Assembly (NCBI RefSeq): GCF_022808325.1
Contig: NZ_JALGCL010000001.1
Span: 1,134,554 to 1,198,553 of the forward strand
Direction: 5' to 3'
Source: Cognatiluteimonas sedimenti
GTDB lineage: Bacteria; Pseudomonadota; Gammaproteobacteria; Xanthomonadales; Xanthomonadaceae
DNA: 64,000 nt
The notes below the pieces were generated by a model. That model was not told the DNA's origin. It saw nothing but the letters and a program-made list of their open reading frames with translations, and did no database searches. Shown piece after piece: positions 56,257-64,000 of the stretch (positions are counted from its first letter, which is position 1; the number at the start of each line of letters is the position of its first letter). The position numbers and the translations under genes were made by a program.

Positions 56257-58350
56257 ATGTCGTTGTCGTTGGCCGATGCGCGGTTCCTGTTCGATCGCGC
56301 GCTCGGCCTGCTGCGACGCGGCGCCACCAGCCTGAGGACGCGCGGCTGGCGCGCCAGCTGGGAACGCGCGGCGATCCAGTTGCGGCGTGCCCCCGCGGCC
56401 GCGGTGGACGCGTTGTTCCGCCCCGCCGACGACGCCTTCGCGCCGTTTTCCGTGCCCGCGTCCGCGCATCCGCGCGCCAGCATCGTGATCCCGGTCTATG
56501 GCCAGTTCGCGCATACCCTGGCCTGCCTGCGCGCGCTGGCCGCGCATCCGCCTGCCGCGGCGGTCGAGATCATCGTCGTGGACGACGGCTCCACCGACGC
56601 GACCACGACCGCGCTGCCGCAGGTCGCGGGCCTGCGCTACCACCGCCGCGCGCAGAACGGCGGCTTCATCGCCGCCTGCAACGACGGCGCCGGGCTCGCC
56701 CGCGGCGAGGTCCTGGTGTTCCTCAACAACGACACGGTGCCGCAGCCCGGCTGGCTCGACGTGCTGCTGGACACCTTCGATGCGCACCCGGATGCCGGCC
56801 TGGTCGGCGCCCAACTGCTCTACCCCGATGGCCGCCTGCAGGAAGCCGGGGGCGTGGTCTTCGCCGACGGTAGTGGCTGGAACTACGGCCGCTTCGAATC
56901 GCCACGCGATCCGCGCTATTCCTACCTGCGCGATGCCGATTACGCCAGCGGCGCCGCGCTCGCGATCCCGCGCGCGCTGTTCGCGCAGGTCGGCGGCTTC
57001 GACCCGCGCTATGCACCGGCCTACTACGAGGACACCGACCTGGCGTTCGCGGTGCGCGCCGCCGGCCGCCGCGTGCTGTACCAGCCGGCCGCGCGCGTGG
57101 TCCACGACGAAGGCACGACCTCGGGCACCGATACCGGCAGCGGCGCCAAGGCCTACCAGGTACGCAACCGCCAGCGTTTCGCGGAGCACCGGCGCGCCGA
57201 ACTCGCGTTGCAGCCCGCGCCGGGCACGCTGCCGTCGCCGGCCGTCCTGCACCGCCGCCAGCGCCAGGTGCTGGTGATCGACGCGCTGACGCCGCAACCG
57301 GACCATGACTCGGGTTCGCTGCGGCTGGTCAACCTGATGCGGCTGCTGCGCGAGGAAGGCGCGCACGTGGTGTTCCTGCCGGCCAACCGCGCGCATGCCG
57401 GGCGCTACACCGAGGCCTTGCAGCAGCTCGGGGTCGAGGCCTGGTACGCGCCCTTCGCCCGCCGTGCGCCGGCCTGGCTGCGCGAGCATGGGCCGCGCTT
57501 CGACAGCGTGCTGCTGTGCCGCCACTACGTCGCCCGTGAATTCCTGCCGCTGCTGCGCGCGCACGCGCCGCAGGCGCGGATCGCATTCGACACCGTCGAC
57601 CTGCATTACCTGCGCGAGCAGCGCGCGGCCGAACTGCGCGGCGACGAAGCGCTCTTGCGCAACGCCGCGCGCACGCGCGCGCTGGAGCTTGACGTGATCG
57701 CGCGCAGCGACGTCACCGTGGTGGTGAGCGCGGCCGAACGCGAACTGCTGGCCCGCGACGCACCGCGGGCCACGGTCGAGGTCCTGTCCAACCTGCACCA
57801 GCCGGCGGGGCCGGGGCTGCCGTTCGCGCAGCGCCACGACCTGGTATTCGTCGGCGGTTTCCGCCATCCGCCGAACGTGGACGCGGTGCGCTGGTTCGCC
57901 GCCGAGGTGTTCCCGCGCGTGCGAGAACGGCTGCCCGGGGTCCGCTTCCATTGCATCGGCAGCCACGTGGTGCCCGAAGTCGAAGCGCTGGCGTCGCAGC
58001 CGGGCGTACTGGTGCACGGGCACGTGCCCGACATCGCGCCGTACATGGACGGCTGCCGGATCGCGGTGGCGCCGCTGCGCTATGGCGCCGGGGTCAAGGG
58101 CAAGGTCAACCTGAGCATGGCCCACGGCCAGCCGGTGGTGGCGACGCCCAGTGCGGTGGAAGGCATGCACCTGGGCGACGGCGAGGACGTGCTGGTGGCC
58201 GCCGATGCCGCGGCCTTCGCCGATGCGCTGGTGCGCCTGTACCACGACCAGGCGCTGTGGCAGCGCCTGAGCGCGGGCGGCCTGGCCAACGTCGAGCGCC
58301 ACTTCTCGCTCGATGCCGCGCGCGACTGCGTGCGCCGGCTGCTGCTCTGA
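56257..58350 (+). CDS. Two-domain glycosyltransferase (GT2 + GT4/GT1-type)
   Basis: 697 residues. The N-terminal half (about 75-310) is a GT-A family 2 domain: IVIPVYGQFAHTLACLRAL, VDDGSTDATTTAL, LNNDTVPQPGWLDVLLDTF, ED at the base-binding end. The C-terminal half from about 345 is a GT-B domain with VKGKVNLSMAHGQPVVATP and ending near LVRLYHDQALW. Such fusions make O-antigen or other surface polysaccharides, but no other polysaccharide gene is in the window. A GGAG lies in front of the ATG. The gene is divergent from mrcB and converges on a repeat protein. Confidence 0.9.
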   Translation: MSLSLADARFLFDRALGLLRRGATSLRTRGWRASWERAAIQLRRAPAAAVDALFRPADDAFAPFSVPASAHPRASIVIPVYGQFAHTLACLRALAAHPPAAAVEIIVVDDGSTDATTTALPQVAGLRYHRRAQNGGFIAACNDGAGLARGEVLVFLNNDTVPQPGWLDVLLDTFDAHPDAGLVGAQLLYPDGRLQEAGGVVFADGSGWNYGRFESPRDPRYSYLRDADYASGAALAIPRALFAQVGGFDPRYAPAYYEDTDLAFAVRAAGRRVLYQPAARVVHDEGTTSGTDTGSGAKAYQVRNRQRFAEHRRAELALQPAPGTLPSPAVLHRRQRQVLVIDALTPQPDHDSGSLRLVNLMRLLREEGAHVVFLPANRAHAGRYTEALQQLGVEAWYAPFARRAPAWLREHGPRFDSVLLCRHYVAREFLPLLRAHAPQARIAFDTVDLHYLREQRAAELRGDEALLRNAARTRALELDVIARSDVTVVVSAAERELLARDAPRATVEVLSNLHQPAGPGLPFAQRHDLVFVGGFRHPPNVDAVRWFAAEVFPRVRERLPGVRFHCIGSHVVPEVEALASQPGVLVHGHVPDIAPYMDGCRIAVAPLRYGAGVKGKVNLSMAHGQPVVATPSAVEGMHLGDGEDVLVAADAAAFADALVRLYHDQALWQRLSAGGLANVERHFSLDAARDCVRRLLL

Positions 58351-58360
58351 GCGCGCCCGG

Positions 58361-59977
58361 CTAGGGCTGGTCCGCGGGCGACGCGGCCCGCAGCCGCTGC
58401 TCGAACGCATCCAGCCCCGGGGCGGCCGGGTCGTTCGCGCGCGCGGCCGCCAGTGCCGCGCGCGCGCGCGGCAGTTCGCCCGCCGCCAGGCGTTCGTCGC
58501 CGTAGGCCAGCCAGCGTCCGGCGAGCCGTTGCCGCGCCTGCGCCACCCCTGCGCTGTCGCCGTCCAGTGCCTGCCAGGCATCGAGGCAGGCATCGGCGCG
58601 ACCGAGGTTGTTGCCGCGCAGTTCTCGATCGAAGCATTCGCGCGCGGCCGGCAGCAGGCGCGCGGAGGCGCGGCGCACGGCGGCGTCGCCTGGCGCGATC
58701 GCGCGCGCGGCGCGCAGCTTGTCGAAGGCACTGTCGCCCGGCGGCGCGAGCAGGTCGCCGCGGCCCTCGGCGGCCACGGCATCGGCCAGCAGCGCCTGCA
58801 CCCGGCGCCGCCGTTCGCGCGCGGACAGCGGCGATCCGAGCCGGGCCTTGGCCTGCTGCGCGCGCACCACATGGCGCGCGGCGGTGGCCACCGCGCTGTC
58901 CTGCGGCGCCAGCGCGCGCGCCCGCTCCAGCGCTGCGCCGGCGTCGGCGAAGCGGAAATCCGAGGCCAGCCGTTCCGCGCGCTGCGCCCAGGCGACACCG
59001 ACCCGTTCCAGCCCCTGCGCCGCTTCGGCGTCGCCGGCATCGATCGCGAGCAGCGCGCGATATCCCTGCGCGGCGGCGTCGAGGCGGCCACGGCGGCGGT
59101 CGCCCTCGGCGCGTTGCCGCGCCTGTTCCAGTGCCCGCGCCAGCGCTGCCTCGGCACCGGGCAGGTCGCCGTGGCCGGCATCGTAGCCACGCGCGGCCGC
59201 GATCATCGCCGCGGCCGGCGCCAGCTCGCCGCGCGCCAACGCCTGTCGCGCCTCCTGCAACAGGTCGGCGAGCGCGTCCTCGCGGCCCTCCAACGCTTCC
59301 ACGCGCTCGGGCTGCAAGGCCAGCACCCGCTGGTAGAGCGGCAGCGCGGCCGTATCGCTGCCGTCGAGCCGGTGCTCGGCGCGGGCCCTGGCAGCACGCA
59401 TGAGCAGCTGCGCGATGCCGGCACGCGCCGCTTCGCGTGCGCGCAGTTGCGCGGCGACCGCGTCGGCCTGCGCGCGCGGCACCGACAACGCCTGCGCCAG
59501 CGCAAGATCGCGATGGGCCTCCTCGAAGCGCCCCGCCGCGATCGCGCCTTGCGCGCGCGCCAGCGCCGCCTGCGCCACCTGCATCAGGCCGTCGCGGGCT
59601 TCGTTGCGGTCCGGATCCATCGCCAGCGCCGCCTCGTACAGCTCGCGCGCGCCGCTGCCATCGGCCGCGCTCAGGCGGCCCTGCGCCAACGCCTGCGCCG
59701 CCTGGGCGCGCAGCACCTGGGCGCGGGTCTGCGGCCAGAGGCGCTCGGCCAGCGGGCGCCTGAAGCCGAGCAGCAACGCCAGGGCCACGGCGATCGCGCA
59801 CAGCGTCGGCACCAGCCAGCGTGGTCGCGACCGTGGCCGTGCGTGCGGCCGCGACGCCGCCGTTTCGAACCAGGCGGGATCGAGCGTGCCGGCGACCGGT
59901 TCCCGGCGCGGCGGGCGCGCGGGATCCACCGGGAGCCCGGAAGGGCGGTGCTCGTCGGGATCGCGCTCGCGGGGCAT
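58361..59977 (-). CDS. Ala/Arg-rich repeat protein with one membrane anchor, function unknown
   Basis: 538 residues. About 53 cytoplasmic basic/Pro-rich residues precede a hydrophobic helix at 54-71 (WLVPTLCAIAVALALLLGF). The rest is a long series of Ala-rich, TPR-like helical repeats (ARELYEAALAMDPDRNEARD, LPLYQRVLALQPERVEALEG, AQGYRALLAIDAGDAEAAQG, DAGAALERARALAPQDSAVA). The arrangement suggests a periplasmic scaffold anchored in the inner membrane. I do not recognise a specific family. ATG 59977 is chosen; two further in-frame ATGs upstream are at or before the candidate -10 box. Confidence 0.7.
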   Translation of the reverse strand: MPRERDPDEHRPSGLPVDPARPPRREPVAGTLDPAWFETAASRPHARPRSRPRWLVPTLCAIAVALALLLGFRRPLAERLWPQTRAQVLRAQAAQALAQGRLSAADGSGARELYEAALAMDPDRNEARDGLMQVAQAALARAQGAIAAGRFEEAHRDLALAQALSVPRAQADAVAAQLRAREAARAGIAQLLMRAARARAEHRLDGSDTAALPLYQRVLALQPERVEALEGREDALADLLQEARQALARGELAPAAAMIAAARGYDAGHGDLPGAEAALARALEQARQRAEGDRRRGRLDAAAQGYRALLAIDAGDAEAAQGLERVGVAWAQRAERLASDFRFADAGAALERARALAPQDSAVATAARHVVRAQQAKARLGSPLSARERRRRVQALLADAVAAEGRGDLLAPPGDSAFDKLRAARAIAPGDAAVRRASARLLPAARECFDRELRGNNLGRADACLDAWQALDGDSAGVAQARQRLAGRWLAYGDERLAAGELPRARAALAAARANDPAAPGLDAFEQRLRAASPADQP

Positions 59978-59984
59978 CGCGGCC

Positions 59985-59990
59985 AGCATA
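59985..59990 (-). promoter_or_regulatory. Candidate -10 box in front of the repeat protein gene
   Basis: On the minus strand TATGCT ends 7 bases before ATG 59977, so transcription would start at or next to the initiation codon. No Shine-Dalgarno site lies between. Confidence 0.3.
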
Positions 59991-60112
59991 AGAGAAGCCA
60001 CGATCATCGCAGCGTCTGCATCCGCTGCGATCGCCGGGTGTTCCAGCTGCCGTGCGTCTGCCGGCCGGCCCCCGCGGCATGGGCCGAACAGGCGAAACCG
60101 TCGCAAGGTCGC

Positions 60113-62365
60113 CTAGGGCGTGGCGCGTCGCGCCCGTTCCACGCCCGGCAGGCCATCGAGCTTGCCGAGCAGCCGCGACAGCTGGCCGAAATCGGCCACC
60201 CGCAGCCGCAGCCGCAGGCGCACCCGGCCGGCACGCGCGTGCTCGCTGTGGATGTCGAGCACGTGGGTGTCTTCCTGCGCGATCAGGTTGGTGACGTCCT
60301 TGAGCAGCCACTTGCGGTCGCTGGCGTCGACCAGCACCTCGACCTCGTGCCCGCCACCGCCGTGGCTGCCCCATTCCACCGGCAATACCCGCTGCGGCTG
60401 CGCCGCCGACAAGCGCAGCAAGGTGGCGCAATCACCGCGGTGCACGCTGACGCCGCGACCGCGGGTGAGGTAGCCGGCGATCGCCTCGCCCGGCAGCGGC
60501 TGGCAGCAGCGCGCGATCTGCACCAGCAGGTTGCCGACGCCGACCACCGTGAACGCCGGGGACTTGGTCGCCGCGGGCTTGCGCGGCGCACGCGGCCTGG
60601 CCGGCGCGGTCGCGCGCACGGGCTCGCTGCGCGCGCGTTCGTGCTCCAGCAGCACGCGCACGACCTGGTGCGGGCCGACGTCGCCCAGCGCGACCAGCAC
60701 CTGCAGGTCCTCGATGCCGTCGGCGTTGAACTTCTGCAGCGCCGGCGCCGGGTCGGCGTGCTGCAGGCCGACCCGCTTCAACTCGCGGTCCAGCAGTTCA
60801 CGCCCGGCCTGCACGTTGCGGGCGCGGTCCAGCTTGTGGAACCAGTTGCGCACCTTCTCGCGCGAGCGCGGGCTGGCGAGGAAACCGTTGGCCGCGACCA
60901 GCCAGTCGCGCCGCGGCTCGCCGGTCTTCGCGGTCAGGATTTCGACCCGGTCGCCACTGCGCAGGCGATGGTCCAACGGCACGATGCGGCCGTCGACCTT
61001 GGCGCCACGGCAACGGTGGCCGACTTCGGTATGCACGTGGTAGGCGAAGTCCAGCGGCGTCGCGCCCAACGGCAGGTCGACCACCTCGCCTTTCGGCGTC
61101 AGCACGTAGATCCGGTCCTCGACCAGCTCGCTGTCGAGCTCGCCGAGCAGGCCGGCCTCGCCGCCGTCATCCTTGCCGCCATCGACGTGGGTGTCGAGCA
61201 GGCGCCGCATCCATTCGATCTTGCGGTCCAGCGCGGCGTCGCCGGCGGCCGAGCGTCCCGCCCCGCCGGCCGCCCCGCCCGCTTCCTTGTAGCGCCAGTG
61301 CGCGGCCACGCCGAGCTCGGATTGCGCGTGCATCTCGAAGGTGCGGATCTGCACTTCCAGGGTCTTGCCTTCCGGGCCGACCACCGCGGTGTGCAGCGAG
61401 CGGTAGTCGTTGCGCTTGGGGCGCGCGATGTAGTCGTCGAACTCGCTGGGCAGCGGCAGCCACAGCGCGTGCACCACGCCCAGCGCCGCGTAGCAGGCGG
61501 CGACGTCGTCGACCAGCACCCGCACCGCGCGCAAGTCGTAGAGCTCGCCGATCGGCACGTCCTTCTTCTGCATCTTCTTCCAGATGCTGTAGATGTGCTT
61601 GGGGCGGCCGGCGACCTCGGCGTGCACGCCCTGCGCCGCCAGCGCGCCCTCCAGCGCCGCCTTGACCTGCTCGATGTAGCGCTCGCGGTCGCCGCGCTTT
61701 TCGTCGAGCAGGCGCGCGATCCGGCGATAGGTGTCCGGGTCCAGGTAGCGGAAGGCGAGGTCTTCCAGCTCCCACTTCAACTGCCAGATGCCGAGGCGGT
61801 TGGCGAGCGGGGCGTGGATGTCGCGGGTCAGCTGTGCCAGCGCACGGCGCTGCTCCTGCGACAAGCGGTCCGCGTGGCGCAGCCGCGCCAACTGCCGCGC
61901 CAGCAGGATCGGCACCACCCGCAGGTCGCGCACGATCGCCAGCAACAGCCGGCGCAGGCCTTCGCTGCCGCTGCCGTGGTCGCGGCGCTCGGCGTGCAGC
62001 GCCCACACCTGGTTGGCGGCCGCCTGGCCGTCGAGCAGGGCCACCACTGCCGGGAACTCCCGCGCCAGCCGCGGCTGCAGCGCCTGCCGCAGTCCGGGGG
62101 CGACATGCAGGATCGCGGCGGCGAGGACGTCACCATCGGATTCCAGCAGTGCCAGCGATCCCAGCGTGTCGGCAAGCACCGGCGCCGGGTCGCGCAGGGC
62201 GACGGCGCCGGCGGCGATGCCTTCCCGCAACAACGCCTGCAGCGCCGGTGCGATCGCGGCACACGCAGGCGCCGCCAGCATGGCTGGCGTCAGCGTGGCG
62301 GCCTGCGGGTTGTCGTGCTCGGGGGGAGGCACGGCGTTCACGACGAGGGGATCGATCGCCACCAT
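60113..62365 (-). CDS. relA: (p)ppGpp synthetase RelA
   Basis: 750 residues. The HD domain is degenerate: the His-Asp pair is replaced (AAILHVAPGLRQAL), as in RelA enzymes that cannot hydrolyse ppGpp. The synthetase carries EFDDYIARPKRNDYRSLHTAV and ELGVAAHWRYKE. A TGS domain (RIYVLTPKGEVVDLPLGATP), a zinc-finger/helical part with CCQPLPGEAI, and a C-terminal ACT domain complete the long RSH form. Makes the alarmone on stalled ribosomes. A 51-base gap separates it from hrpA. Confidence 0.95.
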   Translation of the reverse strand: MVAIDPLVVNAVPPPEHDNPQAATLTPAMLAAPACAAIAPALQALLREGIAAGAVALRDPAPVLADTLGSLALLESDGDVLAAAILHVAPGLRQALQPRLAREFPAVVALLDGQAAANQVWALHAERRDHGSGSEGLRRLLLAIVRDLRVVPILLARQLARLRHADRLSQEQRRALAQLTRDIHAPLANRLGIWQLKWELEDLAFRYLDPDTYRRIARLLDEKRGDRERYIEQVKAALEGALAAQGVHAEVAGRPKHIYSIWKKMQKKDVPIGELYDLRAVRVLVDDVAACYAALGVVHALWLPLPSEFDDYIARPKRNDYRSLHTAVVGPEGKTLEVQIRTFEMHAQSELGVAAHWRYKEAGGAAGGAGRSAAGDAALDRKIEWMRRLLDTHVDGGKDDGGEAGLLGELDSELVEDRIYVLTPKGEVVDLPLGATPLDFAYHVHTEVGHRCRGAKVDGRIVPLDHRLRSGDRVEILTAKTGEPRRDWLVAANGFLASPRSREKVRNWFHKLDRARNVQAGRELLDRELKRVGLQHADPAPALQKFNADGIEDLQVLVALGDVGPHQVVRVLLEHERARSEPVRATAPARPRAPRKPAATKSPAFTVVGVGNLLVQIARCCQPLPGEAIAGYLTRGRGVSVHRGDCATLLRLSAAQPQRVLPVEWGSHGGGGHEVEVLVDASDRKWLLKDVTNLIAQEDTHVLDIHSEHARAGRVRLRLRLRVADFGQLSRLLGKLDGLPGVERARRATP

Positions 62366-62416
62366 ATCCGGGTCGACGCGACCCGGACAAGCCGGGTTCG
62401 CTCGCGGCGACGACGC

Positions 62417-64000
62417 CTACGACGCCGGGCGTCGCAGTTGCGCCAGCCGCGCCGCCAGCTTCTTCGCCGAAACGCCGCCGCGGGCGCCGAGCTCCTGCGC
62501 GAACAGCGAGACCCGCAACTCCTCCAGATCCCAGCGCAGCGCCTGCCATTCCGGCGCACCTGCTTCGCCGGCCGCGGCCAGCGCATCGGCGAACGGCTTG
62601 AGCTCCAGCATCCGCGCCTGGTCGCGCACCGGATCGCGCAGCGCGCGCTCGCCACGCAGCGCCAGCGCCTTGAGGTAGCGTGGATATTCGGACAACGCGC
62701 TTGCCGGCACCTCGCGCAGGAAGCCCGGCGGCACCAGGGCGGCGAGCTGCGCGCGCATGTCGTCGAGGTTGCCGCTGGCCCAGCCGAGCAGCTTCGAGTC
62801 CAGTTTCGCCCGCACCTGCGCCACCAGCGCGAGGATGGTCTCTGCCTGTTGCAACCTCGACATCGCTTCGGGGAACAGCTCCCTGGCGACGGCGTCGCGG
62901 CGGCGGGCGAAGGCATCGGCGTCGCGGATCCCGCCGAGGCCGTCGGCGGTGAGCGCGGCGAAGGCGCCGTCGACGAGATCGGCGCGCAGCTGGTCGCCAC
63001 CCTGCCCGCCCGGCTTGCCGGCCTGCGGCCGCGGCGCCGCGGACTCGATCGCCGCATGCAGCAGTGCGGTCTTTGGTTGCAGCGGCAGCTGCCGGCGCGC
63101 CTGCTTCAACTTGTCGGCCAGTGCGAGCGCCAGCAGCCGGCGCACGCCGGCAGGATGCGTGCGTTGCGCGAGCGCGCGGTCAGCGTGCACCACCAGCGAA
63201 ACGCTGTCGCCATCATCGCGCAGCGCCGGATACGCCGGCACGCCGCCGGCACCGGGCACCGACTCGGGGATCGGGGTTTCCGGGAACGAGGCCAGCTCGG
63301 CGCGCGCCATGCCCTGCGCGGCGTGGCGAGCGAAAGCCGCGGCGGCGCGGGCGCCGAAACGCGCACGCAGGTCGTCGAGGTCGCGGGATTCGACCAGCAC
63401 GTCCGCCGCTGGTCCATTGCGGCGGTCGTCGCCTTGGGCGGACGCATCGAGCAGGCGCAGGTTGGCGTGCAGGTGCGGCTCGATCGACGCGGGATCGAAT
63501 TCGGTCGCCGCCAGCGCCACGCCAGTGGCCTTGTGCAGGAAGCGCGCGAGTTCGCCCTCGATGCTGTCCGCCGAGGGCTGCGGCCAGGCCTCGGCGAATG
63601 CGCGCGCGAAATCCGGCCCCGGGACGAAGTTGCGACGCAGCGCCTTGGGCAGCGAGCGGATCAGCGCCGCCGCCTTGTCGGCGACGAAGCCCGGCGCCAG
63701 CCATGACAGCCGCGCCGGATCCAGCGCGCCCAGCAGGTGCAGCGGTACCGCGACGGTCATGCCGTCGTCGGGCGCTCCGGGTTCGAAGCGGTAGCGCAGC
63801 GCCAGGCGCGCATCGCCCAATGCCAGGTACGGCGGAAAACGCGCGGCGTCGCTCTCGTCGCCGACCAGCAGTTCATCGCGCGACCATTCCAGCGCCTTTT
63901 TCCTGTCCGGCGTCAGCCTTGCGTACCAGGCGTCGAGCGCCTGCACGTTGTGCACCTCCGGCGGCAGCCGGTCGAGGTACCAGCGCGCCTGCCAGTCCTC
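62417..64000 (-). CDS. hrpA: ATP-dependent RNA helicase HrpA, C-terminal part (cut by window edge)
   Basis: The last 527 codons, plus the stop, of a longer gene that continues past the right edge; the helicase motor domains are outside the window. The visible part matches the C-terminal DUF3418 region of HrpA: RFEPGAPDDGMTVAVPLHLL, LSWLAPGFVADKAAALIRSL, LPKALRRNFVPGPDFARAF, and WQALRWDLEELRVSLFAQEL near the end. HrpA is a DEAH-box helicase that rescues stalled ribosomes. The frame is open to base 64000, so any start codon inside the window is only apparent. Confidence 0.92.
   Translation of the reverse strand, partial: EDWQARWYLDRLPPEVHNVQALDAWYARLTPDRKKALEWSRDELLVGDESDAARFPPYLALGDARLALRYRFEPGAPDDGMTVAVPLHLLGALDPARLSWLAPGFVADKAAALIRSLPKALRRNFVPGPDFARAFAEAWPQPSADSIEGELARFLHKATGVALAATEFDPASIEPHLHANLRLLDASAQGDDRRNGPAADVLVESRDLDDLRARFGARAAAAFARHAAQGMARAELASFPETPIPESVPGAGGVPAYPALRDDGDSVSLVVHADRALAQRTHPAGVRRLLALALADKLKQARRQLPLQPKTALLHAAIESAAPRPQAGKPGGQGGDQLRADLVDGAFAALTADGLGGIRDADAFARRRDAVARELFPEAMSRLQQAETILALVAQVRAKLDSKLLGWASGNLDDMRAQLAALVPPGFLREVPASALSEYPRYLKALALRGERALRDPVRDQARMLELKPFADALAAAGEAGAPEWQALRWDLEELRVSLFAQELGARGGVSAKKLAARLAQLRRPAS

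Noticed and set aside
56110-59190. Upstream extension of the PBP1b frame for about 1000 codons
   Set aside because: It runs antisense to the glycosyltransferase and through the repeat-protein gene. The real PBP1b start is the ATG at 56109 with a normal cytoplasmic tail.
58313-63706. A 1797-codon plus-strand frame over the repeat protein, relA and hrpA
   Set aside because: All three regions have well-supported minus-strand genes. The frame is open only because stop codons are rare in high-GC antisense sequence.

Overview
This window is ordinary, gene-dense chromosome from a high-GC gammaproteobacterium, most likely of the family Xanthomonadaceae/Lysobacteraceae (Lysobacter, Luteimonas or Thermomonas-like). 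I base that on the protein sequences (LptD, GshB, RlmM, the ChpA hybrid kinase), on the gene orders (lptD-surA-pdxA-rsmA-apaG-apaH facing lgt-thyA-folA; pilGHIJ-chpABC divergent from gshB) and on the strong G/C third-position bias. I see no rRNA or tRNA gene, insertion sequence, prophage, CRISPR array or island boundary. Both edges cut genes: a 7TM-DISM sensor on the left and an HrpA helicase on the right.

Layout. 1-4.2 kb: sensor (partial), a shortened DUF2007 gene, then glnS, a Cys-rich lipoprotein, a deaminase and rlmM. 5.4-9.3 kb: an EF-hand secreted protein, two ubiquinone hydroxylases (ubiH and a paralogue) and a DUF6580 membrane protein. 9.3-18 kb: cobalamin adenosyltransferase, a histone-deacetylase-like amidohydrolase, then the outer-membrane/ribosome run lptD-surA-pdxA-rsmA-apaG-apaH. 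18-20.3 kb (minus): lgt-thyA-folA, with a dRS3-like inverted repeat before folA. 20.4-25 kb (minus): two TPM-domain proteins, LemA, TerC, DgkA and an isoaspartyl peptidase. 25-30.6 kb (minus): a two-component pair followed by a MacAB-type exporter. 30.7-36.4 kb: DUF486, a DUF962 protein, mazG, cysQ, nudE, bioA and rsmE.

36.4-47.9 kb (minus): a complete run of Pil-Chp chemosensory genes for type IV pili (pilG, pilH, pilI, pilJ, chpA, cheB-like chpB, cheW-like chpC). It lacks pilK (CheR) at its expected position, and its CheB homologue has lost the catalytic Ser and His. This is the most interesting feature of the window: a twitching-motility pathway that appears to have dropped methylation-based adaptation. 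The 2058-residue ChpA also carries a long AERLE-type pentapeptide repeat encoded by near-identical 15-base units.

48-64 kb: gshB, a TonB-like protein and a small membrane protein. Then comes a minus-strand run mrcB (PBP1b), a TPR lipoprotein that looks like the PBP1b activator LpoP, a DinG/YoaA helicase and tsaB. It is followed by a two-domain glycosyltransferase, a large Ala-rich repeat membrane protein, relA and hrpA (partial).

Limits: everything here comes from reading the sequence and recalling families. Start codons were chosen by Shine-Dalgarno sites, overlaps and remembered homologues. Promoters are motif matches only.
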